The notes below the pieces were generated by a model. It was not told the DNA's origin, made no database searches, and saw only the letters and a list, made by a program, of their open reading frames with translations. A stretch of DNA of 64,000 nucleotides, taken from NCBI GenBank assembly GCA_964449325.1, contig CAYUYJ010000014.1:20649-84648 (forward strand), given 5' to 3'. Every line of letters starts with the position of its first letter. The first letter of the stretch is position 1. Made by a program: the position numbers and the translations under genes. Below are positions 25,959 through 34,532 of this stretch, one piece after another. Origin of the DNA: RGIG3002 sp964449325. Its GTDB lineage: Bacteria; Bacillota; Clostridia; Lachnospirales; Lachnospiraceae.

Positions 25959-26864
25959 ATGATTCATTACGTGATAGAGGGCATGCTGGGAGTTGCAGTT
26001 CTTTTTTTAGCAGTGTATGTCTGCTTGTATCGCAGGCAGATTCGGGATATCAGCCGTCAGCTTCAATTTCATCGGCAGGAAGAGTCAAACCATAAGATTT
26101 CCGTACAACTTAGGGGAAAAGAATGGATTCTGATGCAGGAGGAACTGAATGAATTATTAGAAGGAAAAAGATTGCAAAGAGCGAGAATGCTGGCAGAGGA
26201 AAAACGGATTATGGATATGATAACCAACGTGTCCCATGATATACGCACACCGCTTACTTCCATCAGCGGATATTTCCAAATGTATTGTGAATCCGATCAT
26301 GAAGAGAATAGAAAAAGATATCAGACGGTCATAGAAGGCCGTCTGAAAGCATTGGCGGATATGCTGGAAGAATTCTTTACCTATTTCAAGATTAAGAGTG
26401 GGCAGATGTCCGGCGACATGGAGGTCTGCGATGTCCGGCAAATTTTGTATGAGACGTTATTTCTGTTTTATGATGATATGAAAAAGCAAGGGATAGAGCC
26501 TGAATTTGATATAGCGGAGGAACGGGTTGAAATAATAGCAAATGAAGAGAATGTGCGCCGTATTTTTTTCAATGTAATAAAGAATGCGCTTGTACACGGA
26601 GTGGAAAAATTAATGGTACAAATGGAGCAGGAAAAAGAATATGTCCGTTTTATTTTCAAAAATAAAACATATGAAGCTGTTCCGAAAGATTTAGACAATG
26701 TCTTTGAGAGATTCTACAGTGGGGATAAGTCACGGAATAATGGCTCGACAGGGTTGGGACTCTCCATTGCGAAAGAACTTGTAGAAGATGCGGGCGGTAC
26801 AATATGGGCATTTACGGAAGGTGAGTATTTTGGAATTGGTTTGAAGCTAAAAAGAAAGAGGTAG
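25959..26864 (+). CDS. Sensor histidine kinase of the first ABC module
   Basis: The protein has 301 residues. There is a single N-terminal membrane helix (5-24), no sensor domain, a helical linker, then the dimerisation segment ITNVSHDIRTPLTS with phospho-acceptor His93. The ATPase domain follows, with an N box (NVIKNALVHG), FERFYSGD and GLGLSI. The short input region is typical of kinases that sense through their partner ABC transporter. It lies 27 bases after the permease and 4 bases before the regulator. Confidence 0.85.
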   Translation: MIHYVIEGMLGVAVLFLAVYVCLYRRQIRDISRQLQFHRQEESNHKISVQLRGKEWILMQEELNELLEGKRLQRARMLAEEKRIMDMITNVSHDIRTPLTSISGYFQMYCESDHEENRKRYQTVIEGRLKALADMLEEFFTYFKIKSGQMSGDMEVCDVRQILYETLFLFYDDMKKQGIEPEFDIAEERVEIIANEENVRRIFFNVIKNALVHGVEKLMVQMEQEKEYVRFIFKNKTYEAVPKDLDNVFERFYSGDKSRNNGSTGLGLSIAKELVEDAGGTIWAFTEGEYFGIGLKLKRKR

Positions 26865-26868
26865 CTGT

Positions 26869-27543
26869 ATGCAAAAAATACTTGTAGTGGAAGATAATAA
26901 TGAGATTAATGACTTGTTGTGCGAAATGCTGACTGCTGCAAATTATCAACCGATTGCAGCATTTTCCGGAACAGAAGGATTGATGCGCTTTGAATATGAA
27001 GAAATTGATTTGATTTTGCTTGATTTGATGCTGCCGGGAAGAAGCGGGGAAGAGGTGCTTGCCGGAATCAGAGAAAAATCAGAGGTTCCGGTTATTATTA
27101 TATCGGCTAAAAGTGAAATGGGGCAAAAGGTTGATTTGTTAGTAAACGGAGCAGATGATTATATTGTCAAACCCTTTGATGTGCGTGAAGTGCTTGCAAG
27201 AATCCGGCTTCAATTAAAGAAAAGCCGGCGGGATACCGGTAAAGAAAATAAAGGAACAGATAAATTATGGATTGATGATGAAAGAAAAGCAGTCTTTATT
27301 GCAGGAAATGATATTGGACTGACAAGGTTAGAATATAATATTATCAAATTGCTATTTGCAAATCCCAATAAAGTATTTACAAAACAGGAGTTATTTGAGC
27401 AGGCATGGGATGAATATTATATCGGAGAAGATAAAACAATTAATGTTCACATCAGCAATATCCGAAACAAAATGAAAAAATATACAGAAGATAACTATAT
27501 TGAAACAGTATGGGGAATCGGGTTTCGGGCATTACAGAAGTAA
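26869..27543 (+). CDS. OmpR-family response regulator of the first ABC module
   Basis: The protein has 224 residues. The receiver domain has acidic pocket residues in VVEDNN, phospho-acceptor Asp52 (ILLDLMLPG) and the conserved Lys in VKPFD. The C-terminal winged helix is of the OmpR/PhoB type (LTRLEYNIIKLLFANPNKVFTKQELFEQAWD, then VHISNIRNKM, then GIGFRAL). It probably activates the transporter operon at 24217. The start at 26869 follows AGGTAG weakly and is fixed by the MQKILVVEDN opening. Confidence 0.88.
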   Translation: MQKILVVEDNNEINDLLCEMLTAANYQPIAAFSGTEGLMRFEYEEIDLILLDLMLPGRSGEEVLAGIREKSEVPVIIISAKSEMGQKVDLLVNGADDYIVKPFDVREVLARIRLQLKKSRRDTGKENKGTDKLWIDDERKAVFIAGNDIGLTRLEYNIIKLLFANPNKVFTKQELFEQAWDEYYIGEDKTINVHISNIRNKMKKYTEDNYIETVWGIGFRALQK

Positions 27544-27567
27544 AATGGTATTGATTGAGGAATAAAA

Positions 27568-28488
27568 ATGACAGACAATTATCAGAGCGAGTATGTTGCC
27601 CGAATCCACAAGGTTCAGGACTATATTGAAGAAAACTATGGAAAAAATATCTCGGTAGATGAACTGGCAGAAGCAGCCGGTTTTTCAAAATATCATTTTA
27701 GCCGTATTTTTAAGAGTGTGTTGCAGGAACCATTGGCGTATTATGTGAACCGAATTAAGATGGAACATGCACTGTTCCTGTTAGCTCACAGAAGTGACAA
27801 GAACATAACAGACATTGCCTATGAACTTGGTTTTAGTGATTCTGCGGTCTTTTCAAGGGCATTTCGGAATTATTATGGAATAAGCCCAAGGGCATTCCGA
27901 AAACAATATAGCACGGAATGCAAAGAAAACATTTTATTATCAACATACAATAGACCCGACAAAGAGAAAAAATGGGTGACAAATCCGTTTTCCGCGACCG
28001 GAGTGGTTCGACTTGAAACCATAGAGGAATGTCAGGTTATTTATGTGCGTCACACGGGTAACTATCGAACCCTTGCCGGAGAGTTTGACGGATTAATCCG
28101 CAAACTTTTTCAGGCTGCGGCAAAGCAGGGGCTGTTGGAACAGGGAGAGAATCAGGTACTTGCCATGTATCATGATAATCCTGAGTTTGGAAAGGAGGAA
28201 CAGTTTCGGACGAGCCTGTGTCTGACATGCCCTGCCCGGGGGATAGCGAAGGAAGACGGAAAAGTTGGTGTGATGACTATGGAAGGTGGGCTGTATGCCA
28301 TAGGACATTTTGAAATTATGCAGGAACAATTTGAAGATGCATGGGATTTTATGTATCAACAGTGGCTGATGACAAGTGGCTATGTTCCGAGAGATGCATG
28401 TCCTTTTGAGGTATACCTGAATAATCCTAAGGAGGAAAAGAATCACTTAATTAAAGTAGAAATCTACATGCCGGTTGAACCCATTTGA
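27568..28488 (+). CDS. AraC-family regulator with GyrI-like effector domain
   Basis: The protein has 306 residues. Residues 8-110 are the AraC double helix-turn-helix (ISVDELAEAAGFSKYHFSRIFK, then ITDIAYELGFSDSAVFSRAFRNYYGISP). Residues 150-300 form a GyrI/SOUL-like ligand domain (QVIYVRHTGNYRTLAGEFDGL, then YAIGHFEI). This combination, as in Rob/BmrR-like regulators, binds hydrophobic drugs or metabolites and activates transcription. It is followed within 20 bases by a serine hydrolase, its probable target. Not part of the preceding two-component pair, although on the same strand. Confidence 0.87.
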   Translation: MTDNYQSEYVARIHKVQDYIEENYGKNISVDELAEAAGFSKYHFSRIFKSVLQEPLAYYVNRIKMEHALFLLAHRSDKNITDIAYELGFSDSAVFSRAFRNYYGISPRAFRKQYSTECKENILLSTYNRPDKEKKWVTNPFSATGVVRLETIEECQVIYVRHTGNYRTLAGEFDGLIRKLFQAAAKQGLLEQGENQVLAMYHDNPEFGKEEQFRTSLCLTCPARGIAKEDGKVGVMTMEGGLYAIGHFEIMQEQFEDAWDFMYQQWLMTSGYVPRDACPFEVYLNNPKEEKNHLIKVEIYMPVEPI

Positions 28489-28508
28489 AGAAAATGGAGG
28501 AAATTGTT

Positions 28509-29477
28509 ATGAGTAAAACAGAAAAATTGGAACAGATTCTTAGAGAAAAATGTGGAAATATGGGTGCTGTTATCGTACAAAAAGGCGGAGAAAGGGTGTA
28601 TGAGTATTATCTCAACGATTGTGACGATAATAGCCCTTTTCATGTGTTTTCCGTGACAAAGAGTGTTGTGTCGGTTCTATTGGGCATTGCGCTGGATAAG
28701 GGATATATCAAAAGCATTGATCAGCCGGTTTTGGATTTTTTCCCGAATTATACGGTAAAGAAACGGGAAAAGACAATTCAGCAGATTACGCTTCGGGATA
28801 TGCTGACTATGACAGCACCATATAAGTATAAGTTTGCGCCGTATACAAAATACTTTTCCAGTGAGGATTGGGTGAAGGCAGCCTTGGATTTGCTTGGTGG
28901 AAAGGGAAAGATTGGGGAGTTTCGCTATGCACCGTTAATAGGACCGGATATTTTTTCGGGAATACTGGTGAACGCAACGGGAATGTCGGTATTGGAGTTT
29001 GCCAATCAAAATCTGTTTGGGCCGCTGGAAATTGAAGTTCCGGGTAGTATTGTCTTTCAGAATAAACAGGAGCAGATGGAATTTTATAAGAGTAAAACGG
29101 CAAGGGGCTGGGTTTCTGATCCCCAAGGAGTGCATACGGGTGGCTGGGGGCTGATCCTGACTCCGAAGGATATGGTCAAGATAGGTCAGCTTTATTTGAA
29201 TGAAGGCAACCGGAACGGACAGCAGCTTGTATCGGCGGAATGGGTATGGGAAAGCACTACGGAGAAAAGCCGGTGGAATAAATTAATATATGGTCTTTTA
29301 TGGTGGATTATTGACAAGGAAGAGCATTCTTTTGCAGCATTGGGAGATGGCGGAAATGCAATTTATGTTAATCCGAAGCAGGATTTGGTGATTATCATTG
29401 CCTCCTATTTTAAACCAAGAGTTGAGGATAGAATTGACCTGATAAAAGAGTATATAGAACCAATATGGACTAATTAA
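28509..29477 (+). CDS. Serine hydrolase, class C beta-lactamase/esterase fold
   Basis: The protein has 322 residues; ATG 28509 follows GGAGG (28496-28500), while an ATG at 28485 overlaps the upstream stop without a binding site. The catalytic S48-V-T-K51 (SxxK) lies in FHVFSVTKSVVSVLLG, with the second-motif region near residue 140 (RYAPLIGPDIFSG) and a late HSFAALGDGGN replacing KTG. The fold is that of class C beta-lactamases, DD-peptidases and EstB-type esterases. No signal peptide is seen, so it is likely cytoplasmic. The substrate is unknown. Probably co-transcribed with the AraC-type gene. Confidence 0.8.
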   Translation: MSKTEKLEQILREKCGNMGAVIVQKGGERVYEYYLNDCDDNSPFHVFSVTKSVVSVLLGIALDKGYIKSIDQPVLDFFPNYTVKKREKTIQQITLRDMLTMTAPYKYKFAPYTKYFSSEDWVKAALDLLGGKGKIGEFRYAPLIGPDIFSGILVNATGMSVLEFANQNLFGPLEIEVPGSIVFQNKQEQMEFYKSKTARGWVSDPQGVHTGGWGLILTPKDMVKIGQLYLNEGNRNGQQLVSAEWVWESTTEKSRWNKLIYGLLWWIIDKEEHSFAALGDGGNAIYVNPKQDLVIIIASYFKPRVEDRIDLIKEYIEPIWTN

Positions 29478-29487
29478 ACCGAATAAT

Positions 29488-29658
29488 ATGGAGGCAATGA
29501 CATATTTTGCAATGATGCAGAATATGTTCAACAATTCGTTTAGCAGTCAGAATTGTCAAAAAGTTTCCTTGACTGATAAGATGGAAATTCACGAAAGAGA
29601 TTTACCGAAAATATTAGATTTCATGCTTTATGGCATCGCAAGGAGGGAGAAGGAATGA
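29488..29658 (+). CDS. Possible 56-residue protein coupled to the antiporter
   Basis: A 56-codon frame runs from ATG 29488 to a TGA that overlaps the antiporter start in an ATGA junction (29655-29658). It opens MEAMTYFAMM and ends GIARREKE; the antiporter's ribosome binding site (AAGGAGGGAG) lies inside its end. It has no membrane segment and no recognised family. The weak point is its own start: GGAGG overlaps the first codon and would sit too close to the next ATG. It may be a leader peptide or the remnant of a larger gene. Confidence 0.3.
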   Translation: MEAMTYFAMMQNMFNNSFSSQNCQKVSLTDKMEIHERDLPKILDFMLYGIARREKE

Positions 29659-30881
29659 TAGTTCTTCTGTTACGTTGGAGCACTGCTGTTGCAATTGCAT
29701 TTTGTATTGGAAAATGTGTTTCTAAATTAAAATTGCCGGCAATTCTTGGCTGGCTAATTACCGGAATGATACTTGGACCGTATGCGCTTAATTTGATACC
29801 GGACAGGTTGATGGATACGGCTCTGTATCAAAGTATCATACATGTACTGGAATGTGCGGTAGGTTTTATGATTGGTACAGAGCTTGTCTGGAAACGGTTA
29901 AAGGAATATGGACGGGCATTGATTGTTACTACTTTGGCGCAATCCTTGGGGACTTTTCTGCTTGTATCCGGTGTCTTTTATCTTATCTTTCTGCTGCGGG
30001 ATGTTCCGGGGTATCTGGCTTTTTTGTTTGGAGGTATTGCACTTGCTACTGCGCCTGCACCGGCGTTGTCGATTGTACAGGAGTTTAAGACAAAGGGACC
30101 GGTAACCAAAACGCTTATTCCGATGGCAGCGTTGGATGATATGGTAGGGGTGGCGGTATTTTTTACTACCGTAGCAGTAGTTGCCGGACACATATCGGGA
30201 GGCGGAATGCCTTTATATATGATTCCGGTCATGATTCTTCTGCCCTTGGCAATAGGATTTCTTACAGGATTTCCGGCAGGAAAGTTATTGAAAAAAGAGA
30301 GAAATACAGCACAGACTATGGGTATATTGCTTGGAATGATTATGGTAACGACGCTGATTGGATATTTGTGTAACACGTATTTAATGCCGTCTCCTCTTTT
30401 GAATTTTATGCTGATGGGAATGGCCTTTTCTGCCACCTTTGCCAATATGGTTACGGAAGAACGTTTGCAGAAAATTATTGCTGATTTTAATCCCTTTCTT
30501 GGAGTTGCCATGATTATCGTGATACTAAATCTGGGAGCACCGCTTGATTATCATGCTATTTTGGGTGCCGGTGTTTATACGGTGGTTTACATTGTTGTGC
30601 GGGCGGCCGGAAAATATTTCGGAGCGCGTGCGGGGGCAAAAGTAACGAAAATGCCGTTGCCTGTACAAAAATATCTTGGGTTTACACTGTTACCGCATTC
30701 CGGAGTTTCTTTGGTGTTTACCGGGATAGCCGTTTCTGTTTTGGCAGCACCGGCACCGGAGTGCGCGGAAATTATTCAGGGAACGATTGCGGCAGCAGCT
30801 GTTTTGAATGAAATCATTGCGGTTATTGTTGCGAAAAAAGGATTTGAATGGGCCGGGGAACTGTCGGGGGAAGAGAATTGA
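29655..30881 (+). CDS. CPA2-type cation:proton antiporter membrane protein
   Basis: The protein has 408 residues, almost all membrane: about 12 helices. KLPAILGWLITGMILGP near the N-terminus and the ALDD motif in PMAALDDMVGVAVFF fit the cation:proton antiporter-2 (KefB/NapA-like) family. A conserved Asp pair carries the ion exchange in these proteins. There is no C-terminal TrkA-N domain, so it belongs to the short form. AAGGAGGGAGAAGG precedes the ATG. A strong hairpin follows at 30885. Confidence 0.82.
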   Translation: MIVLLLRWSTAVAIAFCIGKCVSKLKLPAILGWLITGMILGPYALNLIPDRLMDTALYQSIIHVLECAVGFMIGTELVWKRLKEYGRALIVTTLAQSLGTFLLVSGVFYLIFLLRDVPGYLAFLFGGIALATAPAPALSIVQEFKTKGPVTKTLIPMAALDDMVGVAVFFTTVAVVAGHISGGGMPLYMIPVMILLPLAIGFLTGFPAGKLLKKERNTAQTMGILLGMIMVTTLIGYLCNTYLMPSPLLNFMLMGMAFSATFANMVTEERLQKIIADFNPFLGVAMIIVILNLGAPLDYHAILGAGVYTVVYIVVRAAGKYFGARAGAKVTKMPLPVQKYLGFTLLPHSGVSLVFTGIAVSVLAAPAPECAEIIQGTIAAAAVLNEIIAVIVAKKGFEWAGELSGEEN

Positions 30882-30884
30882 GTT

Positions 30885-30915
30885 GACGGTGGCTTTGAAG
30901 ACCAAAGCCACCGTC
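30885..30915. terminator. Bidirectional hairpin between convergent genes
   Basis: GACGGTGGCTTT (30885-30896) pairs perfectly over 12 bp with AAAGCCACCGTC (30904-30915), loop of 7. It lies between the stops of the antiporter and the convergent permease gene. The T run is weak on both sides. Confidence 0.65.
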
Positions 30916-30919
30916 TGTA

Positions 30920-31963
30920 TTACAATTCATTTAATGTTTCGGTTACTGCCATGTTTCGTATTCGTTTTGCCGGTGCATAAGTAGAGGCAATCACTGACAG
31001 TAGGACAAAGATAAGTATAATCATCATAGGTCTGACAGGCAAATTCCAAACAGCATAGCTGAAATGGGAAGTAATGAGAATATCATATAGTAATTTGGAA
31101 AGCAGCCCCCCGACTGTACATCCGACAATACAGCCGACGAAAGCATAAGTGAACGCTTCGGCGGCAATCATTTTTGTGATCTGCTTTTCAGACATTCCGA
31201 CTGCGCGCATGGTGCCATACTGCTTTATTTTTGCAGAAACACTCATAGAGATGCTGTTTATGATGTTGAGCAAGGTAACCAGCGTAATAATTACCAAAAA
31301 TCCATATACAAAAAACATAAACGCAATATAGGTACCCGTGGTGCGTTCATCCCGCTTATCATTTACCGTGCCTGTGTCCGTAATAAGGGTGCGGATTGCC
31401 TGCACATTCGCATCTGTCGCGGTTTTGGTAGTCTGTATCATAATCAAAGTGTAGTCGGACATTCCGGTCAGACGGGTAAAGGTTTGCCCGGAGGTAATGA
31501 TTGTTATTTTCCCGTTTGTGGTGCCGTCACTGTTGAACGGGTCATATTTTAGTAAGCCTGCAATCTCCAGCTTTTGTGTACCAATTTGTATGGTATCACC
31601 AATTTCTAACGGGCTGTCTTTGTCCCATGTTGCCAGAACATAATCGCTGTCTCCATATACTTTGGCAATATCGCTGCCTTTTTTCAGCACATCATCTTTG
31701 ACAAGGCAGTCCAAATCAAAATCATCATAAGAAATCATATCAATTGTATTTGAAGACACCTTTTCGTTGTTCACTTTAGCGGAAATGCCAAAAGAACTTC
31801 TACGTCCAAAAACACGCTTGACACCGTCCATATCGTTTATAGTGTTAACCAGTCCTTCATTGATGGAATTGGAACCGTCATTACTCCAAATTTCAATGTC
31901 CGCAGTTCCATATGACTGTGGCATAAGGTATCCCACCAAATCAGTCAAAACGGAAAAACACAA
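30920..31963 (-). CDS. FtsX-type ABC permease, C-terminal part (frameshifted gene)
   Basis: This frame carries about 347 residues: the extracytoplasmic MacB-like domain (DIEIWSNDGSNSINEG, then IQIGTQKLEIAGLLKYDPF) and the last three membrane helices of an FtsX-family permease (GTMRAVGMSEKQITKMIAAEAF). The nominal TTG start has no ribosome binding site. It is in fact the continuation of the upstream frame (31945-32739), separated by a one-base shift in a T run. Adding one T to the run of six near 31965-31972 would join them into one protein of about 610 residues. The gene is either disrupted, sequenced wrongly or phase-variable. Confidence 0.8.
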   Translation of the reverse strand: MCFSVLTDLVGYLMPQSYGTADIEIWSNDGSNSINEGLVNTINDMDGVKRVFGRRSSFGISAKVNNEKVSSNTIDMISYDDFDLDCLVKDDVLKKGSDIAKVYGDSDYVLATWDKDSPLEIGDTIQIGTQKLEIAGLLKYDPFNSDGTTNGKITIITSGQTFTRLTGMSDYTLIMIQTTKTATDANVQAIRTLITDTGTVNDKRDERTTGTYIAFMFFVYGFLVIITLVTLLNIINSISMSVSAKIKQYGTMRAVGMSEKQITKMIAAEAFTYAFVGCIVGCTVGGLLSKLLYDILITSHFSYAVWNLPVRPMMIILIFVLLSVIASTYAPAKRIRNMAVTETLNEL

Positions 31964-32739
31964 AAAAGAATAATGCTGAGAGCAAAGGAACCTGTCATAA
32001 GCACCAAATTTTTCTTTTTTGATATTGCATGGTCAATGCCCATGGCAGTTTCAATTTTGAAAATATGCGTGTTTACTGCATGGCGAATCCTTTTTTGGCT
32101 TTCCACATTACCGGAAACGGCCGAAATCGGAGATACTTTTGCAGCCCGTTTAGCCGGAGCGCTTGCAGCAATCAGCACCGTGATAATACCCATCAAAGCT
32201 CCGGTGATTATGCCGATTATGCTGATTCCAAAAAGAGGAATATTTGAAAATTCTTCGCCAACAGCAAAACGCAGGACAGCACATAATCCCCATGTAACAA
32301 TAACTCCAAGCATAACACCAATCGGAATGGCGGTTTTGCACCAGTTAAGTGCTTCCAGCCTTACAAAATGTATAATCTGTTGGCTGCTCATACCGATACA
32401 ACGCATCATCCCGAAAAACTGAGTACGTTGCGCCACATTGCTATTGATACTTCCGGAAATCATTAGCACTCCCGCGATCAGAATCAGTAGAAACAATAGT
32501 ATGGCAATTACGATCAGAGATTGTCCCATTTCGCTGCCAATTATATCCTGCAAGGACAAAAAACCGTGCTTTTCCTGCAATCTTGTTTTCTCCATTCGGA
32601 CACCCATTTCTGCCATACTGAAAACAGTTGTTACCAAAAACACGGCAATGATAATACACAAAAGTGTCATGCAGTTCTGTCGTCTGCGCACCCTTGCAGA
32701 AATTGGGATAAGACTAAGATAGCTTTTCATTCCCGGCAC
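31945..32739 (-). CDS. FtsX-type ABC permease, N-terminal part (frameshifted gene)
   Basis: The frame encodes 264 residues: one N-terminal helix (about 25-45), a short external loop, then the first FtsX block of three helices (NVAQRTQFFGMMRCIGMSSQQIIHFVRLEALNW). A cytoplasmic linker and the next helix (LVLMTGSFALSIILF) follow, where the frame breaks and ends after CVFPF. The rest of the protein continues in the other frame from about 31965. It partners with the ATPase whose gene overlaps its start by 13 bases. Transporters of this type remove antimicrobial peptides from the membrane and act as the sensor for the adjacent kinase. Confidence 0.8.
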   Translation of the reverse strand: MPGMKSYLSLIPISARVRRRQNCMTLLCIIIAVFLVTTVFSMAEMGVRMEKTRLQEKHGFLSLQDIIGSEMGQSLIVIAILLFLLILIAGVLMISGSINSNVAQRTQFFGMMRCIGMSSQQIIHFVRLEALNWCKTAIPIGVMLGVIVTWGLCAVLRFAVGEEFSNIPLFGISIIGIITGALMGIITVLIAASAPAKRAAKVSPISAVSGNVESQKRIRHAVNTHIFKIETAMGIDHAISKKKNLVLMTGSFALSIILFCVFPF

Positions 32740-33410
32740 CTCCCCAAGTCAGTTAAAACACCATCTGACACCTGCAATACCCGGTCAGCAGCCTGTGCGA
32801 TACTCCGATTGTGAGTAATCATGATGATTGTCTGCTCATATTTTCCGGATGCCTCTTTTAACAGTGCAATAACTTCACTGGTATTTTGCGTATCCAGATT
32901 TCCGGTCGGTTCGTCAGCAAGAATCAGAGCCGGGCGTGTGATAAGCGCCCGTCCGATTGCTACCCTCTGCTGTTGACCGCCGGACAACTGACTGGGCAAA
33001 TGGTGTCGGCGTTCCTTTAAATTAAGTACTGACAACAGTTCTTCCAGTGCCTTTTTATCCGGTTTCTGATAATCAAGCAGCATAGGAAAGATGATGTTTT
33101 GCTCGACAGTCAGCTCGGGAATCAGATTAAATGCCTGAAAGATAAAGCCAATATTCCGGCGGCGAAAAACAGTAAGATTTTTTTCTTTCATGGAAAACGT
33201 ATCCTTACCGTCAATCAATACTTTTCCGGAGGTTGGGGTATCCAATGCTCCCAAAATATTAAGAAGTGTACTTTTACCGGAACCTGATTCACCAACGATG
33301 GTTACGAATTCCCCCTTGGGGACAGAAAAGTTGACATTTTTTAAGGCATGAACTGCTGTGTCACCACTGCCATAAGTTTTAGAAATTGATTTAACTTCTA
33401 ATAAATCCAT
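32727..33410 (-). CDS. ABC transporter ATP-binding protein (MacB/BceA-like)
   Basis: The protein has 227 residues with AAAGAGG ahead of the start. It has Walker A GESGSGKST (40-48), the family insertion NIGFIFQAFNLIPELTV, signature LSGGQQQRVAIGRAL, Walker B LILADEPTGNLD and switch His in ITHNRS. This is the MacB/LolD/BceA type that pairs with FtsX permeases. It overlaps the split permease gene. A dyad and promoter lie directly upstream (33448-33485), between it and the kinase gene, so it can be induced separately. Confidence 0.9.
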   Translation of the reverse strand: MDLLEVKSISKTYGSGDTAVHALKNVNFSVPKGEFVTIVGESGSGKSTLLNILGALDTPTSGKVLIDGKDTFSMKEKNLTVFRRRNIGFIFQAFNLIPELTVEQNIIFPMLLDYQKPDKKALEELLSVLNLKERRHHLPSQLSGGQQQRVAIGRALITRPALILADEPTGNLDTQNTSEVIALLKEASGKYEQTIIMITHNRSIAQAADRVLQVSDGVLTDLGRCRE

Positions 33411-33447
33411 AGTGTAAGCACCTCTTTCTGTTTTTGAATCTATTGGA

Positions 33448-33485
33448 AGATTACCATCTCTACCTTACAGCAATATTACTGTAAG
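33448..33485 (-). promoter_or_regulatory. Dyad and extended -10 promoter of the second ABC module
   Basis: The inverted repeat CTTACAG (33464-33470) / CTGTAAG (33479-33485) has an 8-base centre. Reading on the minus strand, a TGGTAATCT extended -10 (33456-33448) lies 10 bases downstream of the dyad. There is no good -35, as expected for a promoter that needs an activator bound next to it. The response regulator at 34533 is the likely activator. Confidence 0.5.
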
Positions 33486-33486
33486 A

Positions 33487-34524
33487 CTACAATTTTGTAG
33501 GAATTAAGAAGTTCATCAAAAAGGAAGTTCCCTTTTGGGGTTCGCTGTTTACTTCAATCGTGCCATTGTGGGCTTCAATAATTGTTTTTGCAAGCGGCAG
33601 ACCAAGCCCAATTCCCTGCGTGTCCTGTGAAAACCTGCTGCGATAAAATCTCTTAAAAATATGATGCAAATCTTCCGGGTGGATGCCGCTTCCGGTGTCC
33701 TTTATCGTAATTTGAACAATAGACGCCAGTTGTCTCCATTCAATATGGACAGAGTCCCCTTTTTGTGTATGGTCAAGAGCGTTTTTTACAATGTTATCTA
33801 TGGCTTCCATCAGCCAGTCTCTGTCACAAAGGAGAAAAATCGTATCCGAACCGGACAGAATCAGTTCTTTTTCTTCTTCTTTGGCACGGAAAGCAAAATG
33901 CAGTTCTATGTCTTTCATCATGTCCGCGATATTTTCCACATTCTTTTGAAACACAATGGAACCGGCATCAAGTTTTGCAATTTTCAGTAGGTTTTGTACC
34001 AATGCTTCAATCCGGTCAAGTTCCTGTTCCGACAATTCACTAAATTCTTTGATGGTTGGAAGATTTTCAGACTCACCCTGTATCAGACCATTGTAAATAT
34101 TCAATGCGGCAAGCGGCGTTTTAAGCTGATGGGAAATATCAGAAATAGTGTTTTTTAAAAACTCTTTTTCCTTCAGTTCATTTGCCGCATGAGCATTCAG
34201 TACCGATGCCATGGTATTAACGGCATGAAACAAAAGGTACAATTTACCTTCTTCATCACAGGCGATGCGGGCGTCGGTGTTGCCGTCAAGAAAGGCATGA
34301 ATTTGTGTTATGGCATCTTCCAGCATTTGGTTTTGCTTTTTGAAATAGAAAGAACATACTGCAAATATGGCTGCTCCCATTAAGAGAAAAAAGAACAGCA
34401 GAGGAAACGAAAACTTTTTAGTGTTCACCCAAAAGAAAAATTCCGACAGCAAAAAAAATGCTGTCATAACAGTAGCTATGGAAAGAAGAAAATGTTTGAT
34501 ATCTTTGTTTACAAACAGTTTCAT
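33487..34524 (-). CDS. Sensor histidine kinase of the second ABC module
   Basis: The protein has 345 residues. Two N-terminal membrane helices (about 11-32 and 40-60) enclose almost no external loop. A HAMP-like linker is followed by the dimerisation helix with phospho-acceptor His132 (ISDISHQLKTPLAAL). The ATPase domain has NIVKNALDHTQ, DTGSGI, FKRFYR and GIGLGLPLAKTI. The architecture is the intramembrane-sensing type that works with a peptide transporter. The gene follows the regulator gene by 8 bases on the minus strand. Confidence 0.87.
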   Translation of the reverse strand: MKLFVNKDIKHFLLSIATVMTAFFLLSEFFFWVNTKKFSFPLLFFFLLMGAAIFAVCSFYFKKQNQMLEDAITQIHAFLDGNTDARIACDEEGKLYLLFHAVNTMASVLNAHAANELKEKEFLKNTISDISHQLKTPLAALNIYNGLIQGESENLPTIKEFSELSEQELDRIEALVQNLLKIAKLDAGSIVFQKNVENIADMMKDIELHFAFRAKEEEKELILSGSDTIFLLCDRDWLMEAIDNIVKNALDHTQKGDSVHIEWRQLASIVQITIKDTGSGIHPEDLHHIFKRFYRSRFSQDTQGIGLGLPLAKTIIEAHNGTIEVNSEPQKGTSFLMNFLIPTKL

Positions 34525-34532
34525 AGTTCACC

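Noticed and set aside
32029..32422. Plus-strand open frames opposite the split permease
   Set aside because: Antisense shadows of the permease gene with no start signals and no recognisable protein.
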